In this document: piece after piece, positions 30,927 to 39,725 of the stretch
Layout of the letters: each line of letters opens with the position of its first letter
How positions within the stretch are numbered: position 1 is the stretch's first letter
From: an uncultured Clostridia bacterium
GTDB taxonomy: Bacteria; Bacillota; Clostridia; Oscillospirales; Ruminococcaceae
Direction: 5' to 3'
Assembly: GCA_947625195.1 (NCBI GenBank)
Contig: CANQNK010000018.1
Coordinates: 1-42,631 of the forward strand
DNA length: 42,631 nt
Position numbers and translations under genes: made by a program
Notes under the pieces: generated by a model
What the model saw: the letters and a program-made list of their open reading frames with translations, nothing else
The model's database searches: none
Told to the model about the DNA's origin: nothing

Positions 30927-33431
30927 ATGAGAAAATTCACTGTAACGGGAATGAGCTGTGCGGCCTGTGTGGCCAGAGTCGAAAAAGCAGTGTCAAAGGT
31001 TGAGGGAGTAACTTCCTGTTCGGTAAGTCTGCTTACAAACTCAATGGGAGTAGAGGGAAACGCGGATGACGAAAGTATCATAAGCGCAGTAAAGTCTGCA
31101 GGATATAACGCTTATACTGAAAAGAACGAATCTGCAGGCAGTCAGAAAGCGGATGATCCACTGACGGATACCGAAACGCCCAAGATTAAAAAACGCCTTA
31201 TCTGGTCTGTAGTCTTTCTTTCGGTGCTTATGTATATTTCTATGGGCCACAGTATGTGGGGCTGGTGGCTGCCTGATTTCTTTGACGGAAATCATATAGC
31301 CGTGGGAATTATTGAGCTTTTGCTCTCGGCAATAGTTTTGGTCATCAACCAGCGTTTTTTCATAAGCGGATTTAAAGCGCTTGTAAACCGCTCGCCGAAT
31401 ATGGATACGCTGGTTGCTCTGGGGGCTTCAGCTGCGTTTATTTACAGCACATATGCACTTTTTGCAATGACGTCAGCTCAGTTAAACAACGACCACAGTG
31501 CAGTTATGGGCTATATGCACGAGTTTTATTTTGAATCTGCGGCAATGATACTTGCGCTTATCACGGTGGGAAAAATGCTGGAGGCGAGATCTAAGGGAAA
31601 AACAACCGATGCTCTTAAAGGGCTTATGAGGCTTGCACCTAAAACGGCAAGCATACTCCGTGACGGCAAGGAGACCGAAGTGCCTGTTGAAGAGGTAAAA
31701 AAGGGAGACGTGTTTTTCGTGCGCCCCGGAGAGAACATTCCCGTTGACGGAATTATAACAGAGGGAATAAGCGCTGTAAACGAATCGGCACTTACCGGGG
31801 AAAGCATACCAGCAGACAAGAAGCAGGGAGACAGTGTATCGGCGGGGACGATAAACACCTCGGGCTTTTTGAAATGCGAGGCTGAAAGGGTAGGAGAAGA
31901 CACCACATTATCGCAGATAATACGGATGGTGAGTGACGCCGCCGCTACAAAAGCGCCTATCGCCAAGGTCGCCAATAAGGTTTCCGGCGTGTTTGTTCCG
32001 ATAGTAATAGGAGTTGCGGCGGTTACGGTTCTGATTTGGCTCATCATAGGTCAAACAGTTGGGGTGGCGCTGGCCAGGGGTATATCCGTGCTAGTAATAA
32101 GCTGTCCGTGCGCTCTGGGACTGGCTACTCCTGTTGCTATTATGGTGGGAAGCGGAGTTGGCGCGAAAAACGGAATACTCTTTAAAACCGCAGCATCGCT
32201 TGAAGAAACCGGCAAGGCGCAGATAGCGGTGCTTGACAAAACCGGAACCATAACCCGTGGAGAGCCTAAGGTGACTGACATTGTAACTGCCGATGGAGTA
32301 AGCGAGGATGAAATTATCACAAATGCGTATTCGCTTGAAAAGCAGAGCGAGCATCCGCTTGCAAAGGCTGTGATCGGATTTGCAGAGCAAAGCGGCGCAG
32401 AAAGCTTTGAGGTGTCAGGCTTTGAAGCTCTTTCCGGAAACGGTCTGACAGCTTATTCAGGCAAAGACAGGCTTGACGGAGGGAGCGTAAAGTATATTAG
32501 CGGAGTTTCCAAGTTTCCTGAAAGCATCAAAGCTGCGGCGGATAAGCTGAGCCAAAACGGAAAAACTCCGCTGTGCTTTTCCAGAAACGGCAGTCTCTTG
32601 GGAATAATAGCGGTTGCTGACACCATAAAAGACGACAGCCAAAGCGCAGTTTCGGAAATGAAGAATATGGGCATAAGGGTAATTATGCTTACGGGCGATA
32701 ACGAGACAACCGCAAACGCTGTTGGAAAGCAGGCCGGAGTTGATGAGGTTATAGCGGGCGTCTTGCCGGAAGGTAAGGAAAGTGCGGTAAGAAGACTCAG
32801 GAAAAAAGGAAAGGTAATTATGGTGGGAGACGGAATAAACGATGCACCGGCTCTTACACGTGCCGATATAGGAATTGCGATCGGAGTGGGAGCAGATGTT
32901 GCAATAGATGCCGCTGACGTTGTGCTTATGAATAGCAGACTTTCAGATGTTCCCGCAGCTATAAGACTGAGCCGTGCGGTTTTAAGAAATATACACGAAA
33001 ATCTGTTCTGGGCATTTATCTACAATATTATAGGAATACCACTTGCGGCAGGTGCTTTTACAGCGCTTTTAGGCTGGAAGCTAAGTCCTATGTTCGGTGC
33101 GGCGGCAATGAGCCTTTCAAGCTTTTGCGTTGTCACCAATGCGCTGAGGCTTAACTTTTTTAAGATTCACAGCAGTAAAAAAGACAGACGGAGAAAATAT
33201 AAGAGTAAGGGGGTGGATGAAATGGAAAAGACGCTTGTTATCAAAGGAATGATGTGCTCTCATTGCGAGGCCGCCGTTAAAAAAGCGCTTGAGTCGATAG
33301 ACGGCGTAAGCGGTGCTCTGGTAAGCCATGAGGCAGGAACAGCAGTCGTTACGCTTGATAGAGATGTTTCTGACGAAGCATTAAAAAAGGCGGTCGAGGA
33401 CAAGGAGTACACGGTCGTATCTGTCAATTAG
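30927..33431 (+). CDS. copA: Copper-exporting P1B-type ATPase with N- and C-terminal HMA domains
   Basis: The 834-residue pump exports Cu(I) using ATP. In order: N-terminal HMA with Cys11-x2-Cys14 (GMSCAAC), eight membrane helices, actuator TGES (about 290-293), the ion-binding CPC motif 393-395, phosphorylated Asp437 in DKTGT, and the GDGINDAP hinge. After the last helices a basic linker (HSSKKDRRRKYKSKG) leads to a second HMA, residues 766-834 with Cys777-x2-Cys780. Most CopA proteins end after the last helix; a C-terminal HMA is unusual and may come from fusion of a copZ gene, see the internal start. Confidence 0.95.
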   Translation: MRKFTVTGMSCAACVARVEKAVSKVEGVTSCSVSLLTNSMGVEGNADDESIISAVKSAGYNAYTEKNESAGSQKADDPLTDTETPKIKKRLIWSVVFLSVLMYISMGHSMWGWWLPDFFDGNHIAVGIIELLLSAIVLVINQRFFISGFKALVNRSPNMDTLVALGASAAFIYSTYALFAMTSAQLNNDHSAVMGYMHEFYFESAAMILALITVGKMLEARSKGKTTDALKGLMRLAPKTASILRDGKETEVPVEEVKKGDVFFVRPGENIPVDGIITEGISAVNESALTGESIPADKKQGDSVSAGTINTSGFLKCEAERVGEDTTLSQIIRMVSDAAATKAPIAKVANKVSGVFVPIVIGVAAVTVLIWLIIGQTVGVALARGISVLVISCPCALGLATPVAIMVGSGVGAKNGILFKTAASLEETGKAQIAVLDKTGTITRGEPKVTDIVTADGVSEDEIITNAYSLEKQSEHPLAKAVIGFAEQSGAESFEVSGFEALSGNGLTAYSGKDRLDGGSVKYISGVSKFPESIKAAADKLSQNGKTPLCFSRNGSLLGIIAVADTIKDDSQSAVSEMKNMGIRVIMLTGDNETTANAVGKQAGVDEVIAGVLPEGKESAVRRLRKKGKVIMVGDGINDAPALTRADIGIAIGVGADVAIDAADVVLMNSRLSDVPAAIRLSRAVLRNIHENLFWAFIYNIIGIPLAAGAFTALLGWKLSPMFGAAAMSLSSFCVVTNALRLNFFKIHSSKKDRRRKYKSKGVDEMEKTLVIKGMMCSHCEAAVKKALESIDGVSGALVSHEAGTAVVTLDRDVSDEALKKAVEDKEYTVVSVN
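33222..33431 (+). CDS. CopZ-like copper chaperone from an internal start in copA
   Basis: Within copA, a strong AAGGGGGTGG (33207-33216) precedes an in-frame ATG at 33222. Initiation here would yield a 69-residue free HMA domain, GMMCSHC with Cys at positions 12 and 15, the size of stand-alone CopZ chaperones that deliver Cu(I) to CopA and CsoR. Separate copZ genes normally follow copA in Firmicutes and none is present. Production from this start is inference from the ribosome-binding site; it parallels E. coli, where a truncated chaperone is made from copA by frameshifting. Confidence 0.55.
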   Translation: MEKTLVIKGMMCSHCEAAVKKALESIDGVSGALVSHEAGTAVVTLDRDVSDEALKKAVEDKEYTVVSVN

Positions 33432-33437
33432 GCGTCT

Positions 33438-33476
33438 AAAAAGCCGGATCGTTTTTTGAAAACGGTCCGGCTTTTT
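33438..33476. terminator. Terminator of the copper operon, bidirectional
   Basis: A long stem AAAAAGCCGGA..CGTTTT (from 33438) with AAAACG.TCCGGCTTTTT (to 33476) lies between convergent copA and the DUF4353 gene. Confidence 0.9.
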
Positions 33477-33497
33477 GCATATTGCATATTCTGTTCT

Positions 33498-35303
33498 TTA
33501 AAACGGTCTTCCAAAATCTCCGCGATCCATACCCATATCTACAGGCCCTCTGTCCATACCTCCGCGGTTTGAGCCCATACCCATCTGACCAAAGCCGCCC
33601 TGGGCTTCTGTTATCCCGCTGTCAGACACATTAGCGTAATATACTCCGTCGGTAATTTCGATCTTTCCTCGCTGCTCGCCGTTTATAAGCAGCGTTACAG
33701 TATCTCCTGCTTTAAGCTCAGGTGATGAGAATAAAACGCAGTTATATGATTTTTCACTTTGATACTGAAGTATTTCTTTCCCGCTTGAATTTTTTACAGA
33801 TACCTTATCCGATGATGAAAGAACGCTGTCAAAGTAAAGCATAAGCGCGTTTTGACCGTTGTCGTCGGTCGCTTGTGCCATTCCTGAAGAGCCGCCGGCT
33901 GTCAAAGTCCCGCCTGTAACGGTGCAGGAGGTGCCGTAATCAAGAAAGCCGTTGCCGTCGTTTTCGGGTCCATACACAACCGTATTACCACCGGAAATAT
34001 CTATGGTTGCGTTTGAATCAAGGCCGTCTCCGGCGGCGTCGATCACTATGCTTCCGCCGCTGATGATAAGCGTACCGTAGCCTTCCTCAGCAAAGCCTCC
34101 GCCAAACGGTGCTCTGTTGGTCATATCATCTTGGCTTGACGACTCGTCTTCAACTGCGTTTATGCCGTCGTCTGATGCCGTTATATCTATATTTCCGTCA
34201 TTTATTTCAATCGTTCCAGCCTCAAGTCCCTCGTAGCAGTTACTTACATATATATCTCCTCCCGAAACGGTGAGATAATCATCACCGTGAACAGCGTCGT
34301 CGCCTGCGCTGATGTCAAGGCTTCCGCCGGAAAGTAAGACCGAACTGTTTGAGTGCACTGCGTCGTCATAGGTGTCAAGCATTAAATCACCGCCGGAAAT
34401 CTCTACAGAAGTTTCAGCCTTTATTCCCTTAAAGCTTTGCGGAGAATCAGAACTTTCCTCAGACTCAGTGTACTGCGTATCATAGTCGGTTTTCCATCTT
34501 CCGCCAAAATCGTTATTTTGCTTTGCGGGAGCGTTTTCACTTCCACCGGCAGTGGTGATATTCAAACTACCGCCAAGAACCGCAACCGACGAGAGATCAG
34601 ACTGAATCCCGTCTCCTTTAGCTGAAATGATAAGCTTAGGAGAAATAAGGGTTATCATTTCGTTAGCGTGTACTCCGTCAAAGCTTGCGGTAAAATCGTA
34701 CTCGCCTTTATTTATCACTATCTCGTCGTCACAGGCTACCGAGTGCTTATAGCTTGCATTAACCGTAAGCTTGCCCTCTCCATCAAGCACCAGATCGTCG
34801 TTAGAAAAAATTGCTCCCTTAGCGTCAGTATTTGTGTAACTGCCGCCGTCGGTCAGAGAATTTTTACTTCCGCTTTTTGTATAAACGGTAAGCGTTTTTG
34901 AATCATTTGAGTATATGCAGCATCCGTCTGTATTTGAGATGTTGACATTGTTTAAAACAAGCGTTACCTCGTCCTTTGCAGTTACGTTTATATAGCCGTC
35001 TGAAAGCGTGCCGCTTATCTCATATGTTCCGCCGTTTGAAATCGTTAAAACTCCGTCCTTAAAGGATGCTCCGCTGCCGGTGATTTCAGGAGAGCTGCTA
35101 AGCACTATGAGGTTTTTGGTTTTGATATCATGCGTATTTTCTGAAACTTTCTGAGCAAGCTCAGACTTCTCAGCAATTACAGCCGAATCGTTTGATTTAT
35201 TTTGAGTGCCGTTATTAAGAACAAAGTACAGCGTTATTCCCAAAGCCGACAAAATAGCTGCGGATATAATAGTTATAATGATTATTTTTTTGTTCTTGGT
35301 CAT
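33498..35303 (-). CDS. Surface-anchored beta-helix carbohydrate-binding protein (DUF4353 type)
   Basis: The 601-residue protein has an N-terminal membrane anchor (about 6-29) and a long parallel beta-helix made of imperfect repeats of the form 'ISGGDLMLDTYDDAVHSNSSVLLSGGSLDIS'. This resembles Cthe_2159 of Clostridium thermocellum, founder of the DUF4353 family, a Ca2+-binding protein that binds acid-sugar polymers such as pectin; the many Asp-Asp-Ala/Gly-x-x turns fit Ca2+ sites. A C-terminal tail is rich in Gly, Met, Arg (GQMGMGSNRGGMDRG) and is of unknown role. An unusual 30-residue insertion (about 255-290) carries acidic and Tyr residues. Confidence 0.8.
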   Translation of the reverse strand: MTKNKKIIIITIISAAILSALGITLYFVLNNGTQNKSNDSAVIAEKSELAQKVSENTHDIKTKNLIVLSSSPEITGSGASFKDGVLTISNGGTYEISGTLSDGYINVTAKDEVTLVLNNVNISNTDGCCIYSNDSKTLTVYTKSGSKNSLTDGGSYTNTDAKGAIFSNDDLVLDGEGKLTVNASYKHSVACDDEIVINKGEYDFTASFDGVHANEMITLISPKLIISAKGDGIQSDLSSVAVLGGSLNITTAGGSENAPAKQNNDFGGRWKTDYDTQYTESEESSDSPQSFKGIKAETSVEISGGDLMLDTYDDAVHSNSSVLLSGGSLDISAGDDAVHGDDYLTVSGGDIYVSNCYEGLEAGTIEINDGNIDITASDDGINAVEDESSSQDDMTNRAPFGGGFAEEGYGTLIISGGSIVIDAAGDGLDSNATIDISGGNTVVYGPENDGNGFLDYGTSCTVTGGTLTAGGSSGMAQATDDNGQNALMLYFDSVLSSSDKVSVKNSSGKEILQYQSEKSYNCVLFSSPELKAGDTVTLLINGEQRGKIEITDGVYYANVSDSGITEAQGGFGQMGMGSNRGGMDRGPVDMGMDRGDFGRPF

Positions 35304-35453
35304 CTGAAGATCCTCCGAAAAGACTTTTATGTATTTAACATATACATTGCCTGTGATAATCAGGTGAAGATATTAAAAACTTTAAATGAACAAACGAAAA
35401 AACTTGTAAAAAATGCGACACTTTGTTTTTTGTGCCGCATAAAATATATTGTC

Positions 35454-37145
35454 TTAACGATCGTCTATGTCTATTTGCATAATTGGTTCACTTACGTCTG
35501 CACCTGCGGGAACCATTGGTAAAACGTTTTGATCCTTGTTGATTATTACGTTTACAAGGCAGGGCTCATTGCACTCGAGAGCCTCTTTAAGCTTGGGCTT
35601 TATTTCGTCCTTTGATGAAATTGTTATGCCCTTTATTCCGAACGCTTTTGCAAGAAGCATAAAATCAGTCGGGCGTTCTATATTGGTTTCTGAAAAGTGC
35701 TTGTCATAAAAAAGACGCTGCCACTGTCTTACCATTCCCAGAACGCTGTTTGAAAATACAAGCTCTACAACCGGAATATTGTGCTTTTTAAGAGAGGATA
35801 GCTCGGCCATATTCATATAAAAGCTTCCATCTCCTGCTATGTTTATCACCATTTTATCGGGGTTTCCAAGCTTTGAGCCCATTGCCGCCCCAAGGCCGTA
35901 GCCCATAGTGCCCAGACCGCCGCTTGAGGCGAACTGCCTTTTGTACCTGAATTTATAATACTGAGCCGCCCACATCTGGTGCTGACCTACCTCGGTAGTG
36001 ATTATTGCACCGCCGTCGGTAAGTTTGTCGAGTGTTTCAATAACATCCTTAGGCAAAACCTCGTTTTCATCATCAACGGGCAGCATAGTAAGCGGATATT
36101 CCTTCTTCCATTCGCAAACCTTTTTAAGCCACTGTGTATGGTAAAGCTGCGGAAGTAATGAATTTATTCTTTTTAGAATATACTTTATATCACCGCTTAT
36201 TGTGTGTGAGGCTTGAACATTTTTGCCTATTTCTGCGGGATCTATTTCAATATGTATTATCTTTTTTCCCTTTGCAAAGGTGTTCGGGTTGCACAGAACC
36301 CTGTCTGAAAATCTTGAACCTAGAACGATAAACAGATCACATTCTGAAAGCGCAAGCGAGCTTGCCTTGGTTCCGTGCATACCCAGCATACCCGTAAAGT
36401 TTTCGCTTGTGTTATCATAAGCGCACTGTCCCATAAGTGAAAGAGAAACGGGTGCGTCAGTTTTTTTCACGAACTCTGAAAACTCATCTGTCGCGTCGCA
36501 GGAAACAACGCCTCCACCCGCGTAAATAAACGGTCGCTCTGATTCGCTTATAAGCTTAACCGCCGTTTCTATCTGATGGTTTACTCCGTCAGGATTGTGA
36601 AAAACTATTTTTTTGGGCTCTTTCCTTTCATATTCGCACACAGCAGCAGTTACATCCTTTGGAATATCGATAAGCACCGGACCTTTTCTTCCGGAATTTG
36701 CGATGTAAAACGCCTCTCTGATAGTGTCGGCAAGCTTGGTTACATCCTTTACAATAAAGTTGTGCTTTGTAACAGGCATCGTTATCCCGCATATGTCCAC
36801 CTCCTGAAAGGAGTCAAGACCGAGCAGAGATGTGGCTACGTTTCCGGTTATCGCTATCAGCGGAATAGAATCCATATACGCGGTTGCGATTCCCGTTGTT
36901 AGATTTGTAGCTCCGGGTCCGCTGGTTGCAATTACTACGCCGGTTTTTCCGGTTGTTCTTGAGTAACCGTCCGCTGCGTGGCAGGCATTTTGTTCGTGTG
37001 CGGTAATTATGTGTCTTATTTTTTTACTGTACTTATATATTGAATCGTAGATATTCAGTACGGCGCCGCCCGGATATCCGAAAACTGTATCTACTCCTTG
37101 TTCCAGTAAGCATTCAAGAATTATATCAGAACCTGTAAGCTTCAT
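35454..37145 (-). CDS. ilvB: Acetolactate synthase large subunit
   Basis: The 563-residue ThDP enzyme catalyses the first common step of branched-chain amino acid synthesis. The catalytic Glu51 in HEQNACHAADGY, 'SGPGATNLTTGIATAYMDSIPLIAITG', the central FAD/ROSSMANN-like domain and the ThDP-Mg motif GDGSFYMN (near 430) are all present, as is the 'HQMWAAQYYKF' segment typical of anabolic AHAS. No small regulatory subunit (ilvN/ilvH) adjoins, so it must be elsewhere or absent. The leader from the promoter is only about 42 nt, so no T-box or attenuator fits. Confidence 0.95.
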   Translation of the reverse strand: MKLTGSDIILECLLEQGVDTVFGYPGGAVLNIYDSIYKYSKKIRHIITAHEQNACHAADGYSRTTGKTGVVIATSGPGATNLTTGIATAYMDSIPLIAITGNVATSLLGLDSFQEVDICGITMPVTKHNFIVKDVTKLADTIREAFYIANSGRKGPVLIDIPKDVTAAVCEYERKEPKKIVFHNPDGVNHQIETAVKLISESERPFIYAGGGVVSCDATDEFSEFVKKTDAPVSLSLMGQCAYDNTSENFTGMLGMHGTKASSLALSECDLFIVLGSRFSDRVLCNPNTFAKGKKIIHIEIDPAEIGKNVQASHTISGDIKYILKRINSLLPQLYHTQWLKKVCEWKKEYPLTMLPVDDENEVLPKDVIETLDKLTDGGAIITTEVGQHQMWAAQYYKFRYKRQFASSGGLGTMGYGLGAAMGSKLGNPDKMVINIAGDGSFYMNMAELSSLKKHNIPVVELVFSNSVLGMVRQWQRLFYDKHFSETNIERPTDFMLLAKAFGIKGITISSKDEIKPKLKEALECNEPCLVNVIINKDQNVLPMVPAGADVSEPIMQIDIDDR

Positions 37146-37193
37146 AAATAAACATCCTTCCGTTTAAGCTTATATGAATTTATATACTTATAA

Positions 37194-37222
37194 ATTATAC
37201 ATAATGAAGGCGTTGATGTCAA
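37194..37222 (-). promoter_or_regulatory. SigA promoter of ilvB
   Basis: On the minus strand consensus TTGACA (complement of 37217-37222) and TATAAT (complement of 37194-37199) are 17 bp apart. Confidence 0.85.
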
Positions 37223-37293
37223 GCAGAAGAATCATAAGTTGTAAATGATTTATTCAAATATTTTAATGAGGATAACTTTTTGATAGTTTTGTG

Positions 37294-37322
37294 TTGAAAA
37301 AATGCCGTTGATATGTTATACT
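37294..37322 (+). promoter_or_regulatory. SigA promoter of the GGDEF gene
   Basis: TTGAAA (37294-37299) and TATACT (37317-37322) with a 17-bp spacer, about 50 bp upstream of the ATG and followed by an AGAGGAG ribosome-binding site. Confidence 0.75.
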
Positions 37323-37377
37323 TAAAATCGATTAGTAAAGTTTATATAGCCCGGGAACGAAAAGAGGAGAATATTGA

Positions 37378-39327
37378 ATGAAAAAGAGAATAAATATCGC
37401 AGTTGCCTTTTCGGGAATAAACGATGAGTATCAGGGTAAAATGTGCTGGGGTATTTCAGAAAAAGTGAAGGAATTTGACAATATTACGGTTGCTTATTTT
37501 GCGCCCTTTAATACCGCTCTGGGTATAAAGGAGTTAGATAGTGCGGAAAACGCAATATTTTCTCTTATAAACTTTGATTTTTTTGACGCTTTAATAGTTG
37601 TGCCCGGTAATTTTTCGTCTAATCTCCCGCTTCTTGAAGGTCTTGTAAAAAGAGCATCAGATAAAGGTGTTCCGGTATTTTCAATGGATACAGAGCTTGA
37701 AGGCTGCGTCAATATACTGATTGACAACGCTCCGGCTATAAGAAATATAATAGATCATATCATTGAGGTTCACGGAGCAAGGGATATTATTTATGTCGGC
37801 GGAGTAAAGGGTAAGCCTTATTGTGAGGATAAGCTCAGTCAGTTTAAGGCTTCTCTGGCGGCACACGGTATTGAGTTTGACGAAAACCACTGCCTTTGGG
37901 GAGAGTTTTATGATATAGCCGCTAGAAGAGAGCTTAGCAAGTATCTTGACGAAGGAGGAGCGCTTCCCGACGCTTTTTTTTGCGCAAACGATGCAATGGC
38001 TCTGGGAATATGCTATGAGCTGGAGGAAAGAGGCTATAAAATTCCTGATGACGTAATGATCACGGGCTTTGACGGTTTTATGGCAAATCTTGTACATGAT
38101 CCTCCAATAACTACAGTTGAGGTACCGTATAAAGATCTTGGATACAATACGGTTGCTGCCATAATTGATTATTTTGAAAACAACAACACCGACGCTGAAT
38201 ATTTAAAGAATAAGTACTATATTAAAGCAAAGCCTAGCTTTTTCGGAAGCTGCGGTTGTGTAGGCGATGATAGAGTTGTCAGAAATTCTATTACCAAGCG
38301 CTTAAGCGGTGATTCGTACAGAAAAAACTATATGAACTCTTACCTCATACGTATGTCAACGGTTTTGTCCTCCTGCGACAGCATTACAGAGTATTTTGAG
38401 GCTCTTAAGAAGTATGTGGACGAAATGAAGGTGAAATCGGTATACTTCTGCTACAGCGAGGAGTACACAAAGCAGTACGATAAAGACGATGCGTTTTTGG
38501 TGGACTATACTATACCGGTAAAGACGGAAATCTCGGATAAAATATGCGCACAGATAATCAGGTATAACGAAAAAATACAGGAGCCTATTTATTTTAACAA
38601 GAGCGATATACTTCCCGCACTTCACGTCAGCAATGAGCGTTCAATAGAATTTCTGTTTACGCCGCTGCACTTTTTAAGCCGCACTTTCGGATACGTTGCC
38701 TGCGAGGTTAAGGGCGATTTGCAGTCCAGCAATTCAGCGCTTTTTAACCTATGGGTAAATTATATTGCCATTGCGCACGACAATGTCCGAGAGAAGATCA
38801 AATCAGCCAGATATACTGCTGTTTTGGAGGAGCTATACAACAGGGATTTTCTTACAAAGCTTTTAAACAGGCGAGGACTTTTTGCAAAGCTTGACGGGGT
38901 TTTGGAGGAGATAAAGGCCAAGCGGTTGCCGGTTATGGTGTTTATTGCGGACCTTGACGATATGAAGGGTATAAACGATACCTACGGTCATTCTGCGGGA
39001 GACGCGGCGCTTCTGATAATTTCGGAAAGTCTTGATGAGGTTTGTGATCCCCGTGATTTTGTGTGCAGATACGGCGGAGATGAATTTATCGCTTTTGGTA
39101 TCGGATATGACAACAGCCGGGCTGAGGATTTCGGAGAACGGTTTGAGCGCGCAGTTAAAATCAGAAGCGACAGAAACGGAGCATCATATGACGTAAAAGC
39201 AAGCTACGGTTTTAGCATCTGCAATGATTTTTCTAAGGTAGAGGATTTTGACGGACTCGTTTCAAAAGCCGATAAGAAAATGTATCAGCAAAAGGATATG
39301 ATAAAACGCCGGAGACACTCAAGCTAA
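37378..39327 (+). CDS. Cytoplasmic binding-protein-like sensor fused to a diguanylate cyclase (GGDEF)
   Basis: The 649-residue protein starts directly with a periplasmic-binding-protein/LacI-type ligand domain (about 1-290: 'INIAVAFSGINDEYQGKMCWG', 'DAFFCANDAMALGICYELEERGYKIPDDVMITGFDG'), then a middle region of GAF-like length (about 310-470) and a C-terminal GGDEF domain with intact GGDEF at 566-570. No helix-turn-helix, signal peptide or membrane segment is present. The residues before GGDEF (PRDFVCRY) do not give the RxxD inhibitory site. I infer an intracellular sugar-like signal controlling c-di-GMP synthesis. Similar fusions exist in clostridia. Confidence 0.88.
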   Translation: MKKRINIAVAFSGINDEYQGKMCWGISEKVKEFDNITVAYFAPFNTALGIKELDSAENAIFSLINFDFFDALIVVPGNFSSNLPLLEGLVKRASDKGVPVFSMDTELEGCVNILIDNAPAIRNIIDHIIEVHGARDIIYVGGVKGKPYCEDKLSQFKASLAAHGIEFDENHCLWGEFYDIAARRELSKYLDEGGALPDAFFCANDAMALGICYELEERGYKIPDDVMITGFDGFMANLVHDPPITTVEVPYKDLGYNTVAAIIDYFENNNTDAEYLKNKYYIKAKPSFFGSCGCVGDDRVVRNSITKRLSGDSYRKNYMNSYLIRMSTVLSSCDSITEYFEALKKYVDEMKVKSVYFCYSEEYTKQYDKDDAFLVDYTIPVKTEISDKICAQIIRYNEKIQEPIYFNKSDILPALHVSNERSIEFLFTPLHFLSRTFGYVACEVKGDLQSSNSALFNLWVNYIAIAHDNVREKIKSARYTAVLEELYNRDFLTKLLNRRGLFAKLDGVLEEIKAKRLPVMVFIADLDDMKGINDTYGHSAGDAALLIISESLDEVCDPRDFVCRYGGDEFIAFGIGYDNSRAEDFGERFERAVKIRSDRNGASYDVKASYGFSICNDFSKVEDFDGLVSKADKKMYQQKDMIKRRRHSS

Positions 39328-39352
39328 TCTGCACGAATAAACAGGCTGTAAG

Positions 39353-39383
39353 AAAACGCCCGGGACTGTTTCCCGGGCGTTTT
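39353..39383 (+). terminator. Terminator of the GGDEF gene
   Basis: A perfect 13-bp stem (39353-39365 with 39371-39383), 5-nt loop, ending in TTTT. Confidence 0.9.
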
Positions 39384-39387
39384 GACA

Positions 39388-39421
39388 TAAAAAACCGCCG
39401 CAGATTTTAAATCCGCAGCGG
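39388..39421 (-). terminator. Terminator of tRNA-Lys
   Basis: CCGCCGC (39395-39401) pairs with GCAGCGG (39415-39421), an inner GATTT/AAATC extends the stem, and the minus strand then runs into six T residues. Confidence 0.8.
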
Positions 39422-39437
39422 CTGCGTCCTTTCGGTC

Positions 39438-39513
39438 TGGTGAGCTATCGGGGATTCGAACCCCGGACCCTTTGATTAAAAGTCAAATGCTCTGCCAACT
39501 GAGCTAATAACTC
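39438..39513 (-). tRNA. tRNA-Lys (TTT)
   Basis: Minus-strand cloverleaf with acceptor GAGTTAT/ATAGCTC, D arm TAGCTCAGTTGGCAGAGC, anticodon loop CTTTTAA (TTT), T loop TTCGAAT and encoded CCA. It has its own promoter and terminator. Confidence 0.96.
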
Positions 39514-39537
39514 ATAAGCCGAAATGACAGCTTTATT

Positions 39538-39566
39538 ATTATAGCAAACTTGATTTCATATGTCAA
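39538..39566 (-). promoter_or_regulatory. SigA promoter of tRNA-Lys
   Basis: On the minus strand consensus TTGACA (complement of 39561-39566) and TATAAT (complement of 39538-39543), spacer 17 bp. Confidence 0.88.
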
Positions 39567-39647
39567 GCCTTTTTCTGTAAAAATAGTAATACGGTAAATA
39601 ATTATACGATAACGGTTTATCAAATTGTGAAAATTTGGTGTAAGCCG

Positions 39648-39676
39648 TTGACTATGAGTAATGTTTTTGTTATAAT
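39648..39676 (+). promoter_or_regulatory. SigA promoter of the LtaS-like gene
   Basis: TTGACT (39648-39653) and TATAAT (39671-39676), spacer 17 bp, followed by AGGAGG and ATG 39726. Confidence 0.85.
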
Positions 39677-39725
39677 AATAAGCTGTGGGTGTTTATACAG
39701 CTTTTAATAGTATCTAGGAGGACAT

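Noticed and set aside
31526-32047. 173-codon minus-strand open frame opposite copA
   Set aside because: It is the reverse of the conserved actuator and CPC region of the ATPase; no promoter or SD.
35454-37377. T-box or attenuator controlling ilvB
   Set aside because: The promoter lies only about 42 nt before the start codon, leaving no room for such a leader.
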